Below are positions 1 through 8,045 of a DNA stretch of 36,442 nucleotides, piece after piece (the first letter of the stretch is position 1; every line of letters starts with the position of its first letter). The stretch lies in assembly GCA_964607765.1 (NCBI GenBank), contig CAZSNT010000104.1:1-36442 (forward strand). Direction: 5' to 3'. The stretch is from CAZSNT01 sp964607765. Lineage in GTDB: Bacteria; Verrucomicrobiota; Lentisphaeria; Oligosphaerales; JABHEG01. A program made the position numbers and the translations under genes. The notes under the pieces were generated by a model. The model did not search any database. It was not told the origin of the DNA and was given only the letters and a program-made list of their open reading frames with translations.

Positions 1-1
1 G

Positions 2-391
2 CTCAGCGAATGCGGCAGACGACAGGAAGCGCTCGAACCCGCACAGGAGGCGGGCACGATCTACCGGGAGCTTGCCGAGGGCAACCCGGACGCGTTCCGC
101 CCCGACCTTGCCATGTCGTTAGGGATGTTCGGGACTGTTATGCGAGCGAATCAGCGGAACGCAGAGGCCTTGGTGGCGTTTGCTGAAGGCGTGAAGACGG
201 TATTGCCGTTGGCCAGAGCCCTGCCTGACGCCTTTGTCGGACTTTGCGCCCAACTGGCTCAAGACATGATCGCTACTGCGAAGGCGGCTGAACGCGAACT
301 GAGTGAGGAAGAACACACTCTTGTGGCTGAACTGGCCAGTCTGATTCAGCGGCTCTCGGATGAAGAGGATGAAAGCGGGACGGAGGCGTGA
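2..391 (+). CDS. TPR-repeat protein, 3' fragment (5' end outside the window)
   Basis: The reading frame is open from the first bases of the window, so the gene starts upstream. The visible part reads LSECGRRQEALEPAQEAGTI, then YRELAEGNPDAFRPDLAMSL. This is the classic tetratricopeptide pattern of large bacterial TPR proteins (G..EAL...EA...YR.LAE.NPDAF.PDLA.SL), which act as protein-interaction scaffolds and are often joined to NB-ARC, CHAT or kinase domains. One full repeat and a more diverged helical tail are visible, ending in an acidic stretch (DEEDESGTEA). The Met at 113 is internal to the repeat and is not the true start. The TGA at 389-391 is followed directly, in the same frame, by another TPR-like open frame, so this stop may interrupt a longer gene. 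TPR identity is confident; the fused effector domain, if any, cannot be seen. Confidence 0.8.
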   Translation, partial: LSECGRRQEALEPAQEAGTIYRELAEGNPDAFRPDLAMSLGMFGTVMRANQRNAEALVAFAEGVKTVLPLARALPDAFVGLCAQLAQDMIATAKAAERELSEEEHTLVAELASLIQRLSDEEDESGTEA

Positions 392-667
392 TTGCTTGCG
401 GGAGGCGCTGCTGCTTTCAACGGACTGGACTTTGCCGCTGCCGAAGAGCTCGCAGCCGCGGCGCTGGACGCGAAGCTCGGGCCGGAGTTCTGGGTGATGC
501 TCGCCTGCTCACAAGCAAAGCAGGGCCGCAAGCAGAACGCGCTGGCGTCCGCTGCCGCCGGGCTGGCCGTCATCCCGGGCGACCAACTGCTACAGCAAGC
601 CGCACAGTGGATCGAGTCCGGCTCGCCCGACGCCCCCGTCAAGCTCCAGGTTTCGTTCGCGGAGTGA
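392..667 (+). CDS. Small TPR-like protein, or C-terminal part of the upstream TPR gene after an in-frame TGA
   Basis: This frame begins immediately after the TGA at 389-391 and in the same phase. The only early start is TTG at 392; no ATG or GTG lies in frame near the beginning. The 91 residues are alanine-rich and helical. A segment reading LGPEFWVMLACSQAKQGRKQ followed by NALASAAAGLAVIPGD resembles a TPR helix pair. It could be a separate gene with a TTG start translated by termination-reinitiation, the tail of one TPR gene broken by a nonsense mutation, or a sequencing error. It has no signal peptide or catalytic motif. A convergent gene ends at 811, with an inverted repeat in between. Confidence 0.5.
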   Translation: MLAGGAAAFNGLDFAAAEELAAAALDAKLGPEFWVMLACSQAKQGRKQNALASAAAGLAVIPGDQLLQQAAQWIESGSPDAPVKLQVSFAE

Positions 668-690
668 TCGCACAGGCTTGGGTTCTGTTC

Positions 691-768
691 GTAGCGCCGG
701 TTTCCGGCCGGCGCCTCTTCCGGCGAGTGTCGTGGTCCCGGAAGCCGCCGGCCAGAGACCGGCGCTAC
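691..768. repeat. Imperfect inverted repeat (22-bp arms) between convergent genes
   Basis: Arm 691-712 begins GTAGCGCCGG. Arm 747-768 is its reverse complement apart from two mismatches, with 34 bases between them. The palindrome lies between two converging genes, so its RNA could act as a bidirectional terminator. Its GTAGCGCCGG...CCGGC arms also look like the dispersed REP-type palindromes common in verrucomicrobial and related genomes. No T-tract follows, so a classical rho-independent terminator is not supported. Confidence 0.6.
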
Positions 769-810
769 GGCGGGAGATGAAATCGAGAGGGTGGCAACTG
801 CACCGCTCAA

Positions 811-3800
811 TCACTGCCGCAGCAGGTGCAGAAGGGCGTGGGATTCGGTGCTTGGCTTGAGCCGGGGCTTGCCGCCCTTGTGTTCGAACGCCGCCGATTC
901 CCGGGCCTCTCCCGTGTCCGGATCACCCCAGGTCGGAAGGTACTGTCCGGGCGGCAGTGAGATGCTCACCGCCTGCGCGCCGCCGCTCACGTAGACCAGG
1001 TACTCCCGACCGGGATTGGCGAGGCAGTACCGGGTCGATGCCAGATCGGGCTGCGGCGTCATGGCTGCCAGGTCCACACGCCGTGACCATGCCAGAGCGT
1101 GCCCCATCGCCTTCCGGATCGCCTCGGCCCAGGGCGTGCCCGCACCGCGCCGCAACACCACACCGTCGTACGGATCCATGAAGATCGGGTTCAGGCCGCG
1201 CAGGAAGCTCTTCCACACCCACTCCGCGTTGCCGCCGATCCCCCACAGGTGGTCTGTATCGCTCACGATCACTTTCGCGCCGTCCGCGGCCGGGGGATTG
1301 TCGCGGTACCCCCCCTGCGCATTCGGCGAGATCCAATCGGCAGGGCTGTCGAAAAGTGTCTGATTGCTGCCGCCCTTGTGCTGGAATGTCATGCCTATCG
1401 GGTGCTGCTTCGGCTTTCCCTGCTCGTATTCTCTGATGAACCGAATCATGTCATACTGCCAGGCGGTTGAACCCGGGTGGTTCTCGTTCGAGATCTCGTA
1501 GAGCACGTTGTCGAACGCGTTAACCGTGTCGATTGCATGCCGCACGTAGGCACGCTGCACTGCGGTGACCGCAGCATCCCGGCCGCTGTGGATCTCCAGC
1601 CCTTTGCCGTCCCCGTCGAGATCGCCGTCGATGCCGTTGATGTTGTTCTCGGGATGGAATGGGTGGTGCTGCCAGCCGCCGGGCGAGAACTGAATGCCCC
1701 ACCCTTCGAAAAGCATGATCGCCGTGTAAACACCGCGCTCTTCGGCGGCTCGCACGCGCTGCTGCAGCCGCGCAAAATAGGCCTGGTCAAACGTCTTCAG
1801 ATCGAATTTCGGCTTCCCGTCACGAGCTGTTCCCGGCCCGGTTCTCGCCCAGGGGTGCGGGCGCGTGAAGTGGTGCTGCGCAGCCTTCTCGCGATTGCCG
1901 TGCGTGTCCCACGACGTCAGCTCCCACGCCCAGAGCCGCACGAAGTTGTGTCCGTACCGGCAGAGCCAATCCAGGTGCGCCGCGAAATCAAACGGCTCCG
2001 GCGGGTCGCCAGGGCCCATGTCGACCAGGTTGTTCCACGTGTGCGAGCCGGCCAGCAGTATGGCACGCCCCGTGTCATCCGTGAAGTAGCGCCGGTTCTG
2101 CGGATGCACGCGCAACGGGCCGTTGATCCCCGCGCCCTGCTCCGGCACGGCCCGTTTTCCGGTTATCAGCGCCAGCCAGTGTCCCGTGCCCGGAGCGCGC
2201 ACAGCCGCGTCAGATGCAGGCTGCACCGTGCCCGTGCTGTGCTCCTCGCCCGTGCGGATGTCGATCCAGACCAGGTCGAGCGGCGCGGCGGCCGCACTCA
2301 GGTCGACCGTTACAGCACCGCCATTCGTGAAGTACAGCGCGTAGGCCTGGCCCGGCCGGGCCGCCAGGTACGCCTCGTTCTCCGCGCGCTTGCCCAGTAA
2401 CTCGTTCGCCGGCTCGAGCGTCCAGGGCGGCATGACGGATTCCATACGCCGTGCCGCCTTCAGCGACCCGACTGCCGGCTCGGACAGGCCCTGACCTGAC
2501 GAGGGGCGGTGGAACCTGGCCGTCGCCGCGCCGCCGATCACATGCCGCCACCAGCGCTCGATGCCGTCACGCGTGTTCCCGTGTCGGCCGCCGTCCGCCC
2601 CGTAGGTCTTGACCGTGTTCAACGGGCGTGGACGCTCCGACACGTAGGCGCGGGCCCACTGGAAGTTGTCCCAGTGCTTCTGCCCCTTCATCTGGTTGTT
2701 CTGCGACACGTCGGCGAACCCGTAGAGATCGGGATGGTCCAGTGTGCGGCGATGCCGGGCCGCGGTCAGGTTCCAGTCGTCCCACATCTCGGTGACCAGG
2801 ACCTGCTTGCCCGATGCCGCGGCGCGGGCGCGGATGAACTCTGCCCAATACACGGCCCACGCCTCCTCACCCGACGTCTCGTTGTCCATGCAGTACAGAA
2901 CGTGCTCATGCTGCAGCGTGTACGACAGTATCTTCTCGACGAACCGCTGCTGGACCTCGAGCACGGCGCGGTTGTTCCGCTGCTCCGGCGTGGTGAAGAA
3001 AAACGGCTGCCGGTTCCGGCCGGGGTGATCGGGATACACAGCCGCGAGCCCGGACTCCGTGGCCGTGTAGTTCACGTTGTTCGCCGGGTTGTAGGGGTGC
3101 GGCGGCCAGTTGTCGCGCGAGTAATCGAACCGGTCCCACACCTCGATCTGCACGATGATGTCCCGCGCCGCTGTCAAGCGCAGCATGTCCTCGAACCGGC
3201 GCCAGTACTCGACGTTCCACTGCTCCAGGTCGTAACGCCCGTCGGGCAGCTGCTTGAAGGGGTAAACTTCGAACCCGTAGTCCTTGCGGTCACTCATCGT
3301 GTTGCGGATGTAATTCGCACCGGCCGCTTTCATCGCGTCCAGGTGCTCCTCGAGATCCGGGACCTGGAACAGATTGTCATCCTTGCTGCCGCCGAGCAAC
3401 CACACCGGCCGCCCCTTGTACTGCCAGAAACGCAGGTTGCGCGTATACGGCTGAATGGCGTTCGGGCTGCTCATGACAACCGCCTCCTTCTCTTCCGGGC
3501 CCCGTGTCCGTGCAGCCCAGCCCGCCGCGCGCGCCGCCACCTCGTCGGCCGGGAGTGCACGTGCGAACACCGCAACGCCCTCGAGCGTCCCGTCCCAGTC
3601 ACGCTCGCCCGACCACTCGTCTCCCAGCAGCAAGCGCGCCGAGTACCAGTTGCTGAAGTCGCCCTTCACCCGGGTCGAACGCATGATCGGCTTGCCGTTC
3701 CTGTAACACGTCATCTGCCCGGGGCGGTAAGTGACCACAATGTGGGCCGCGTGCCGCGTCGGCATGGGACACAAAGTCAGTTGCGGCTTCGTGCCGTTGG

Positions 3801-4221
3801 CGCCCGTTTGCGGAGTCCGCAAACGCATGACCAGTTCCGTGCCGTCGTGCCCCAACGTGAAGTTCCGATTGCTCGGGTCAGTGGAGAACGAGACAATCCG
3901 AGCCGGGCCGCTCTGCCTGGGCTTCCCTGCCTTGAGCACCGCCTCGATCGTGAGCTCGTTCGTCCCCCGGCACGCCTTCAGTAAAGCCGCGTCGGCGCCG
4001 TCAACCACACCGGCGCCGCTCGCCAATTGCATGGCGCCGGCCGCGTCGAGCTGCGCCCTGCCCCGCGTTTGCACAGCGTGCGATGGTTTCTCCGCTCCCG
4101 GCAGGTCCCCCGGAATGCGCCACGCGAACACCGGCAGCGACGCGGCGGCCGCAAACCCCGTCTCCGCGCTCAGCACGCCGACCGCCAGAACCACGACGCT
4201 GCGAACGAACTGACTGGACAT
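811..4221 (-). CDS. Secreted tandem-barrel glycoside-hydrolase-like protein with LamG-like domain
   Basis: This 1136-residue protein starts with a signal peptide (cleavage probably near the AAA-A run, residues 24-27). Residues about 30-235 form a LamG/concanavalin-like jelly roll (FTLGHDGTELVMRL, NGKPI, GTLEGVAVFARAL). Two TIM-barrel modules of the DUF4038/GH5-like type (clan GH-A style) follow, at about 260-690 and 700-1135. Each carries an Asn-Glu pair of the type used as acid/base in this clan: N447-E448 (CMDNETSGEE) and N912-E913 (EISNENHPG). At the expected strand-7 nucleophile position the second module has VSDTDHLWG (D988/D990) rather than Glu, and the first shows VKTYGADGG, so the mechanism is uncertain. 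The start is supported by GGGAGG six bases upstream of the ATG. It is the last gene of a five-gene minus-strand cluster with sulfatases and a lyase, so a backbone-cleaving role on a sulfated glycan is inferred. The substrate is unknown. Confidence 0.75.
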   Translation of the reverse strand: MSSQFVRSVVVLAVGVLSAETGFAAAASLPVFAWRIPGDLPGAEKPSHAVQTRGRAQLDAAGAMQLASGAGVVDGADAALLKACRGTNELTIEAVLKAGKPRQSGPARIVSFSTDPSNRNFTLGHDGTELVMRLRTPQTGANGTKPQLTLCPMPTRHAAHIVVTYRPGQMTCYRNGKPIMRSTRVKGDFSNWYSARLLLGDEWSGERDWDGTLEGVAVFARALPADEVAARAAGWAARTRGPEEKEAVVMSSPNAIQPYTRNLRFWQYKGRPVWLLGGSKDDNLFQVPDLEEHLDAMKAAGANYIRNTMSDRKDYGFEVYPFKQLPDGRYDLEQWNVEYWRRFEDMLRLTAARDIIVQIEVWDRFDYSRDNWPPHPYNPANNVNYTATESGLAAVYPDHPGRNRQPFFFTTPEQRNNRAVLEVQQRFVEKILSYTLQHEHVLYCMDNETSGEEAWAVYWAEFIRARAAASGKQVLVTEMWDDWNLTAARHRRTLDHPDLYGFADVSQNNQMKGQKHWDNFQWARAYVSERPRPLNTVKTYGADGGRHGNTRDGIERWWRHVIGGAATARFHRPSSGQGLSEPAVGSLKAARRMESVMPPWTLEPANELLGKRAENEAYLAARPGQAYALYFTNGGAVTVDLSAAAAPLDLVWIDIRTGEEHSTGTVQPASDAAVRAPGTGHWLALITGKRAVPEQGAGINGPLRVHPQNRRYFTDDTGRAILLAGSHTWNNLVDMGPGDPPEPFDFAAHLDWLCRYGHNFVRLWAWELTSWDTHGNREKAAQHHFTRPHPWARTGPGTARDGKPKFDLKTFDQAYFARLQQRVRAAEERGVYTAIMLFEGWGIQFSPGGWQHHPFHPENNINGIDGDLDGDGKGLEIHSGRDAAVTAVQRAYVRHAIDTVNAFDNVLYEISNENHPGSTAWQYDMIRFIREYEQGKPKQHPIGMTFQHKGGSNQTLFDSPADWISPNAQGGYRDNPPAADGAKVIVSDTDHLWGIGGNAEWVWKSFLRGLNPIFMDPYDGVVLRRGAGTPWAEAIRKAMGHALAWSRRVDLAAMTPQPDLASTRYCLANPGREYLVYVSGGAQAVSISLPPGQYLPTWGDPDTGEARESAAFEHKGGKPRLKPSTESHALLHLLRQ

Positions 4222-4277
4222 GACCTGCCTCCCGAATTGCCAAACGTGCGCGTGCGGTTCGGAGGGAACTGACGCAA

Positions 4278-4301
4278 TGACTCAGTGACTCGCTGACTCA
4301 A
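4278..4301. repeat. Three tandem 8-bp repeats, TGACTCNN
   Basis: TGACTC occurs at 4278, 4286 and 4294, exactly 8 bases apart (TGACTCAG, TGACTCGC, TGACTCAA). The block lies in the 127-base gap between the sulfatase gene and the start of the tandem-barrel GH gene, about 57-80 bases upstream of that ATG on the minus strand. The spacing could suit a direct-repeat operator, but it may equally be a simple microrepeat. No promoter boxes are obvious. Confidence 0.4.
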
Positions 4302-4348
4302 GCACAACAGCCACCAGCTCCGGCATCCGTGGGCACTCCGGCGTGCGC

Positions 4349-6367
4349 TTACTTCGCGTCCAGCGCGTCCGGGATCTTGTCGGCATCGGTGTCGCCGACA
4401 GGTTCCTTGCCGTCGGGCACGCCGTCCTTGTCCCAGTCGCCGTCAGTCACGCGGATCGAGTCGATCTCGACGGTTGTGCCCGCGGGCGCTTCGAAATCGA
4501 GGCGAACGGACTCGACCGTACCCGACCACGCTTTCAGCCGCGCCAGATCCCAGGTTGCCTCCGGGAAATCCGCCGTCGCGGGTACGTTTGCCCACTCGGT
4601 CGCGCTCTGGAACGGGTCAGCCCCGGACGTCTGCCAGCCGAAGCGTATCTTGAGTGGTTGCGAACTCCGCAACCGCACAGCCAGCATTTTGCGGTTCTTG
4701 GCCGCGTCCAGCTTCAGCCCCTGCCGTTCGATGGCTGCTTCCGCCTTCTGCAAGTCGAAGTCCAGGAAGCCCTGGCGTCCTGCGATGTTCGGCAGTTCAC
4801 CCACCGCCTTCCAGCCTTCCGTCTGCCAGCCGCCGCACTCGAATTCCCAGTGCATGATGCCGTCTTTCGGATCGCGTTTCGTGTTCTTCTCCCACAGGTC
4901 CGACAGCCCGTCACCGTCCGAATCGACGCGCACGCGTTCGTACTCCGGGTTCACGGCTTCTTTGGCGAAGCGGTTGTCAACGCCCCAGTACTTCATGGCG
5001 GCTTCACTTTCCTGGCCGCGCCCCTTGTCCTCGATCGTGTCCATCCACTGTGCCAGAGCTTTGCGGTGCCGCGCCAGTTCCACGGCGTAGGCCGGGTCGC
5101 GGGCCAGGTTCTTCATCTGATGCGGGTCTCCAACCACGTCGTACAACTCCTCGGCCGGGCGCTCGCCGAAGTAGATGTCGATCAGCGGCTCGGGGAGCTG
5201 CCCTGACGCGTAGAGCTGGCGCAAGTTCTTCACGAAGTCCCGACCGTCCCGGTACTGGGGCTGCAGCAGCGTGCGGTCCGTCAGGAAATTGCGCGTGTAG
5301 CGGAATTTGTCGGAGCGCACCGTACGCACGAAATCCAAGGTGTGATCGCAGCGATCACGTCCGGAAAACACGAACTCGCGCGGTTTGGATCCGGCAGCGA
5401 ACAGGTGTTGTCCGTCGTAGTATTCCGGGACCGTGCCGCCGGCCCACGCGAGCGTTGTCGCGCTGATATCGAGAGTGGACACCAAGTCGTCGCGAACGTC
5501 GCCTTTCGGGATTCCGGGACCGCTGATGATCATCGGCACGTGCAGGCCGCCCTCGGTAGGCATCTGTTTGTGCCGCACGAGTCCGGGCGCACCGTGATCC
5601 GAGAAGTACACGATGACCGTCGATTCGAGGAGCCCTTCCGCTTTCAGCTGCCGCAGGATCTTGCCCAGTTCGTCGTCGTTCTTGCGGATCGTGTTGCAGT
5701 GCTGCGCGAACACGTCGCGGTACACGTCGTTGTCCGGGTAGTCGGGCGCCACGGTCACTTCGTCCGGCTTGGCTTTGCGCGCTTCCGGCAATCCCCTGGC
5801 ACCGTTCTTGCCGCCCTTCATCTGGATCTGGCCGAAGAACGGCTGCCCCGGCTTGCGCCCGTGCCACGGCCAGGCTTTCTGGCCCTTCTTGCGCGGCAGT
5901 GGGTCGTAGGTGATCTTGCCGTCCCAAACGAAGCTATAGTCCGTCTTGCCCTGATTGAACGTGAAATAGCCCATGCGTTTGAGCACGGCCGGCAGCAGTT
6001 CCACGCCTTGCGGCAGCTGGATCTGGGCATCCTTCGCCCGCGACGAGCGATGCTCGTGCGCGCCGATCTTGCACTGGAACGCGCCCGTGATCATCGCGGA
6101 CCGGCACGGCGAACACACCGGCGCCGGGACGTACGCACGGGAGAACCGCACCCCGCCCGCGGCCAGTCCGTCGATGTTCGGCGTGTGCCCCTTGTTGACG
6201 GGGTGCCCGTAACAACCCATCCACGGCGACGTGTCCTCCAGGTAGAGCCAGAGGATGTTCGGCCGCTCCGGCACGCTTGTGGGGGCGCCGGTTGCGGAGC
6301 GCACCGGCAGCATAGGCGAGAAAGCACCGAGAGCGGCACTCGTCCTCAGAAATTCGCGTCTATTCAT
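4349..6367 (-). CDS. Tat-exported type I sulfatase with C-terminal calcium-repeat domain
   Basis: Sulfatases of family S1 hydrolyse sulfate esters with a formylglycine made from the Cys of CxPxR; here it is C85 in VCSPCRS. The N-terminus MNRREFLRTSAALGAF is a twin-arginine leader. The start at 6367 is preferred to the ATG four codons upstream because GGAGG lies six bases before it. An N-terminal EDTSPWMGCYG motif supplies metal ligands, and VYFSDHGAPG is the later SDHG motif. The core ends near residue 460. A tail then adds DSDGDGLSDLWE, a beta-sandwich-like region, and DWDKDGVPDG/DTDADKIPDALD, which are thrombospondin-type-3-like calcium repeats. At 672 residues it is about 200 longer than a simple sulfatase, and the extension may tether or bind glycan. 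It lies 27 bases downstream of another sulfatase gene and is probably co-transcribed with it. Confidence 0.9.
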   Translation of the reverse strand: MNRREFLRTSAALGAFSPMLPVRSATGAPTSVPERPNILWLYLEDTSPWMGCYGHPVNKGHTPNIDGLAAGGVRFSRAYVPAPVCSPCRSAMITGAFQCKIGAHEHRSSRAKDAQIQLPQGVELLPAVLKRMGYFTFNQGKTDYSFVWDGKITYDPLPRKKGQKAWPWHGRKPGQPFFGQIQMKGGKNGARGLPEARKAKPDEVTVAPDYPDNDVYRDVFAQHCNTIRKNDDELGKILRQLKAEGLLESTVIVYFSDHGAPGLVRHKQMPTEGGLHVPMIISGPGIPKGDVRDDLVSTLDISATTLAWAGGTVPEYYDGQHLFAAGSKPREFVFSGRDRCDHTLDFVRTVRSDKFRYTRNFLTDRTLLQPQYRDGRDFVKNLRQLYASGQLPEPLIDIYFGERPAEELYDVVGDPHQMKNLARDPAYAVELARHRKALAQWMDTIEDKGRGQESEAAMKYWGVDNRFAKEAVNPEYERVRVDSDGDGLSDLWEKNTKRDPKDGIMHWEFECGGWQTEGWKAVGELPNIAGRQGFLDFDLQKAEAAIERQGLKLDAAKNRKMLAVRLRSSQPLKIRFGWQTSGADPFQSATEWANVPATADFPEATWDLARLKAWSGTVESVRLDFEAPAGTTVEIDSIRVTDGDWDKDGVPDGKEPVGDTDADKIPDALDAK

Positions 6368-6394
6368 GGCGGCCTCCATGTTCGAAAGTGGCGT

Positions 6395-7873
6395 CTACTT
6401 CCGCTTCGACTTTGGCTTGCTCATACGCCTACGATAGGGATACTGGGCGAACTTCACCGGCGCATCTGTGAACCGGGGATCGGCGGTCTTCCGCAGGTAT
6501 GCGATCAACCGCTCCCGAAGCTGCTTGGCAACATCCGCATGTTCCGGCTCCCCCGCCAGGTTGGCGAGTTGGTACGGGTCGGCCTGCACATTGTACAGCT
6601 CCTCCGCGGGGCGCGGCGCAAAGCACAGTTCGTAGTGACGGCGCTGCCCGGGCGTGTCCTTTCCGGCCAGGATCACGTCTTTGGTCGGGCCGCCATCGCA
6701 GTCGGCATACGCGGGGCCGCGTGTGCTTTGGCCTGGCACGCCGGCAGGCCAGCGGCCCGGCTCGATGTTCATGACGTAGAGCCAACGGTCCGTGCGCACC
6801 GCGCGCGACGGATAGCCGCCTGTCTCCGGCGGTGCCTGTGCCGGCGTGTGCCGCTCGCGGCCCACAATCACGTGGTCGCGGGCGGGATCAGTGCGTCCGC
6901 TTTGCGGACTCCGCAACACGGGCAGGAGCGAGGCGGCAGTCATGTCCGGCGGAATCGGGACACCGGCCGCTTCGAGGAAAGTGGGCGCCAAGTCCGGCAA
7001 TGACGTGAAGTCCGTCACGCGTCGGCCGGGCGTCGCGACGCCCTTGCCCCAGCGCACGGCAAGCGGCACGCGCACCCCCCAATCGTACAGATTCCCCTTG
7101 CAGCGCGGGAATGGCATGCCGTGATCGCCGCTCATCACGATGATCGTGTTCTCGAGCAGCCCTTGCTGTTCCAGCAGCTTCACGGCTTCGCCAACGTCAC
7201 GGTCCCAACGCTGGACTTCGAAGTAGTAGTCGGCGATGTCGGAGCGTACGGCTTCGACGTCAGGGAAGAAGCCCGGAACACGGACCGTTCCCAGATCCAT
7301 GCCGCTCGCCTTGCCGGTGCCTTTCTTGTATCCGCGATGCGGATCCGATGTGCCGAACCAGAAACAGAACGGCTTGTCCTTCGCGCGCTTGGCCAGGAAG
7401 TCGGACAAGCCCTTGAACGAAGCCCCGCACGGGTCCTTCTTCCGCCCGGCCGACCTGAAGTTGCCCGGCCCCCACGCCTTGCGCCAGTGCCCCGTGCTGT
7501 ACCCGGCGTCCGCCAGCAACTGGATAAACGTGGGGAACTTCACATCGAGCGTAGACCACAGGTTCGCGCCTTCCTCGAGACGATAGAACATCTGCCCCGT
7601 GAGGATTGAATTCCGGCACGGCGTGCACGACGGCACGGCAACGAACGCGTTCTCGAACAGCACCCCCTCCCGTGCCAGTCGATCAAATGCCGGCGTCTTC
7701 ACGGTCGGGTCACCGTAGGCTCCGGCATGCGGCCAGCCCCAGTCGTCGGCCAGACAGAACAGAATGTTCGGGCGCGAGTCGCCGGTTGCAGACTCCGCGG
7801 CAACGCCCCGACTGCCCCACACGCATGCAGCGGCACTGACGGTCGCTGTTCGCACAAATTCGCGTCGGTTCAC
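6395..7873 (-). CDS. Tat-exported type I sulfatase (heparan N-sulfatase-like)
   Basis: This 492-residue S1-family sulfatase has a leader MNRREFVRTATVSAAACVWG with twin arginines. The start is GTG at 7873, chosen because AAAGGAGA lies about six bases upstream and because it gives the canonical leader. Metal-binding N-terminal motif: LADDWGWPHAGAYGDP. Formylglycine site: C83 in SCTPCRNSILTG. Later motif: MSGDHGMPFPRCKG. The HAGAYG and FYRLEEGANLW patterns resemble the N-sulfoglucosamine sulfohydrolase branch, but substrate assignment by eye is weak. It is followed after 27 bases by a second sulfatase gene, and the lyase gene lies 172 bases upstream. It is expected to act in the periplasm after folding in the cytoplasm and Tat export, once matured by a formylglycine-generating enzyme not encoded here. 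Confidence 0.9.
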   Translation of the reverse strand: MNRREFVRTATVSAAACVWGSRGVAAESATGDSRPNILFCLADDWGWPHAGAYGDPTVKTPAFDRLAREGVLFENAFVAVPSCTPCRNSILTGQMFYRLEEGANLWSTLDVKFPTFIQLLADAGYSTGHWRKAWGPGNFRSAGRKKDPCGASFKGLSDFLAKRAKDKPFCFWFGTSDPHRGYKKGTGKASGMDLGTVRVPGFFPDVEAVRSDIADYYFEVQRWDRDVGEAVKLLEQQGLLENTIIVMSGDHGMPFPRCKGNLYDWGVRVPLAVRWGKGVATPGRRVTDFTSLPDLAPTFLEAAGVPIPPDMTAASLLPVLRSPQSGRTDPARDHVIVGRERHTPAQAPPETGGYPSRAVRTDRWLYVMNIEPGRWPAGVPGQSTRGPAYADCDGGPTKDVILAGKDTPGQRRHYELCFAPRPAEELYNVQADPYQLANLAGEPEHADVAKQLRERLIAYLRKTADPRFTDAPVKFAQYPYRRRMSKPKSKRK

Positions 7874-8045
7874 AGCAACTCTCCTTTCCCTGAGCCTGGC
7901 TCATCCCAGCTCGAGGAGAACCCTAACAGCCTGACACTGCCCAGTCAACAAGGCGTGATTCTCAGGAGGCATGTCAGTTCGGCAGGAGCAGTGAACCAGG
8001 CCTGATCCCTGCCGGAGACTCGCTTTGCGGGAAACATCTTCCTGC

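Noticed and set aside
388..780. 130-codon frame starting GTG 388 in another phase from the TPR frame
   Set aside because: It is Arg/Cys-rich and runs through the intergenic inverted repeat. The TPR-like phase is more protein-like.
2509..3984. 491-codon plus-strand frame inside the tandem-barrel GH gene
   Set aside because: It is Arg/Val/Pro-rich with no recognisable domain; the minus strand has a continuous GH-like protein with a signal peptide and good Shine-Dalgarno.
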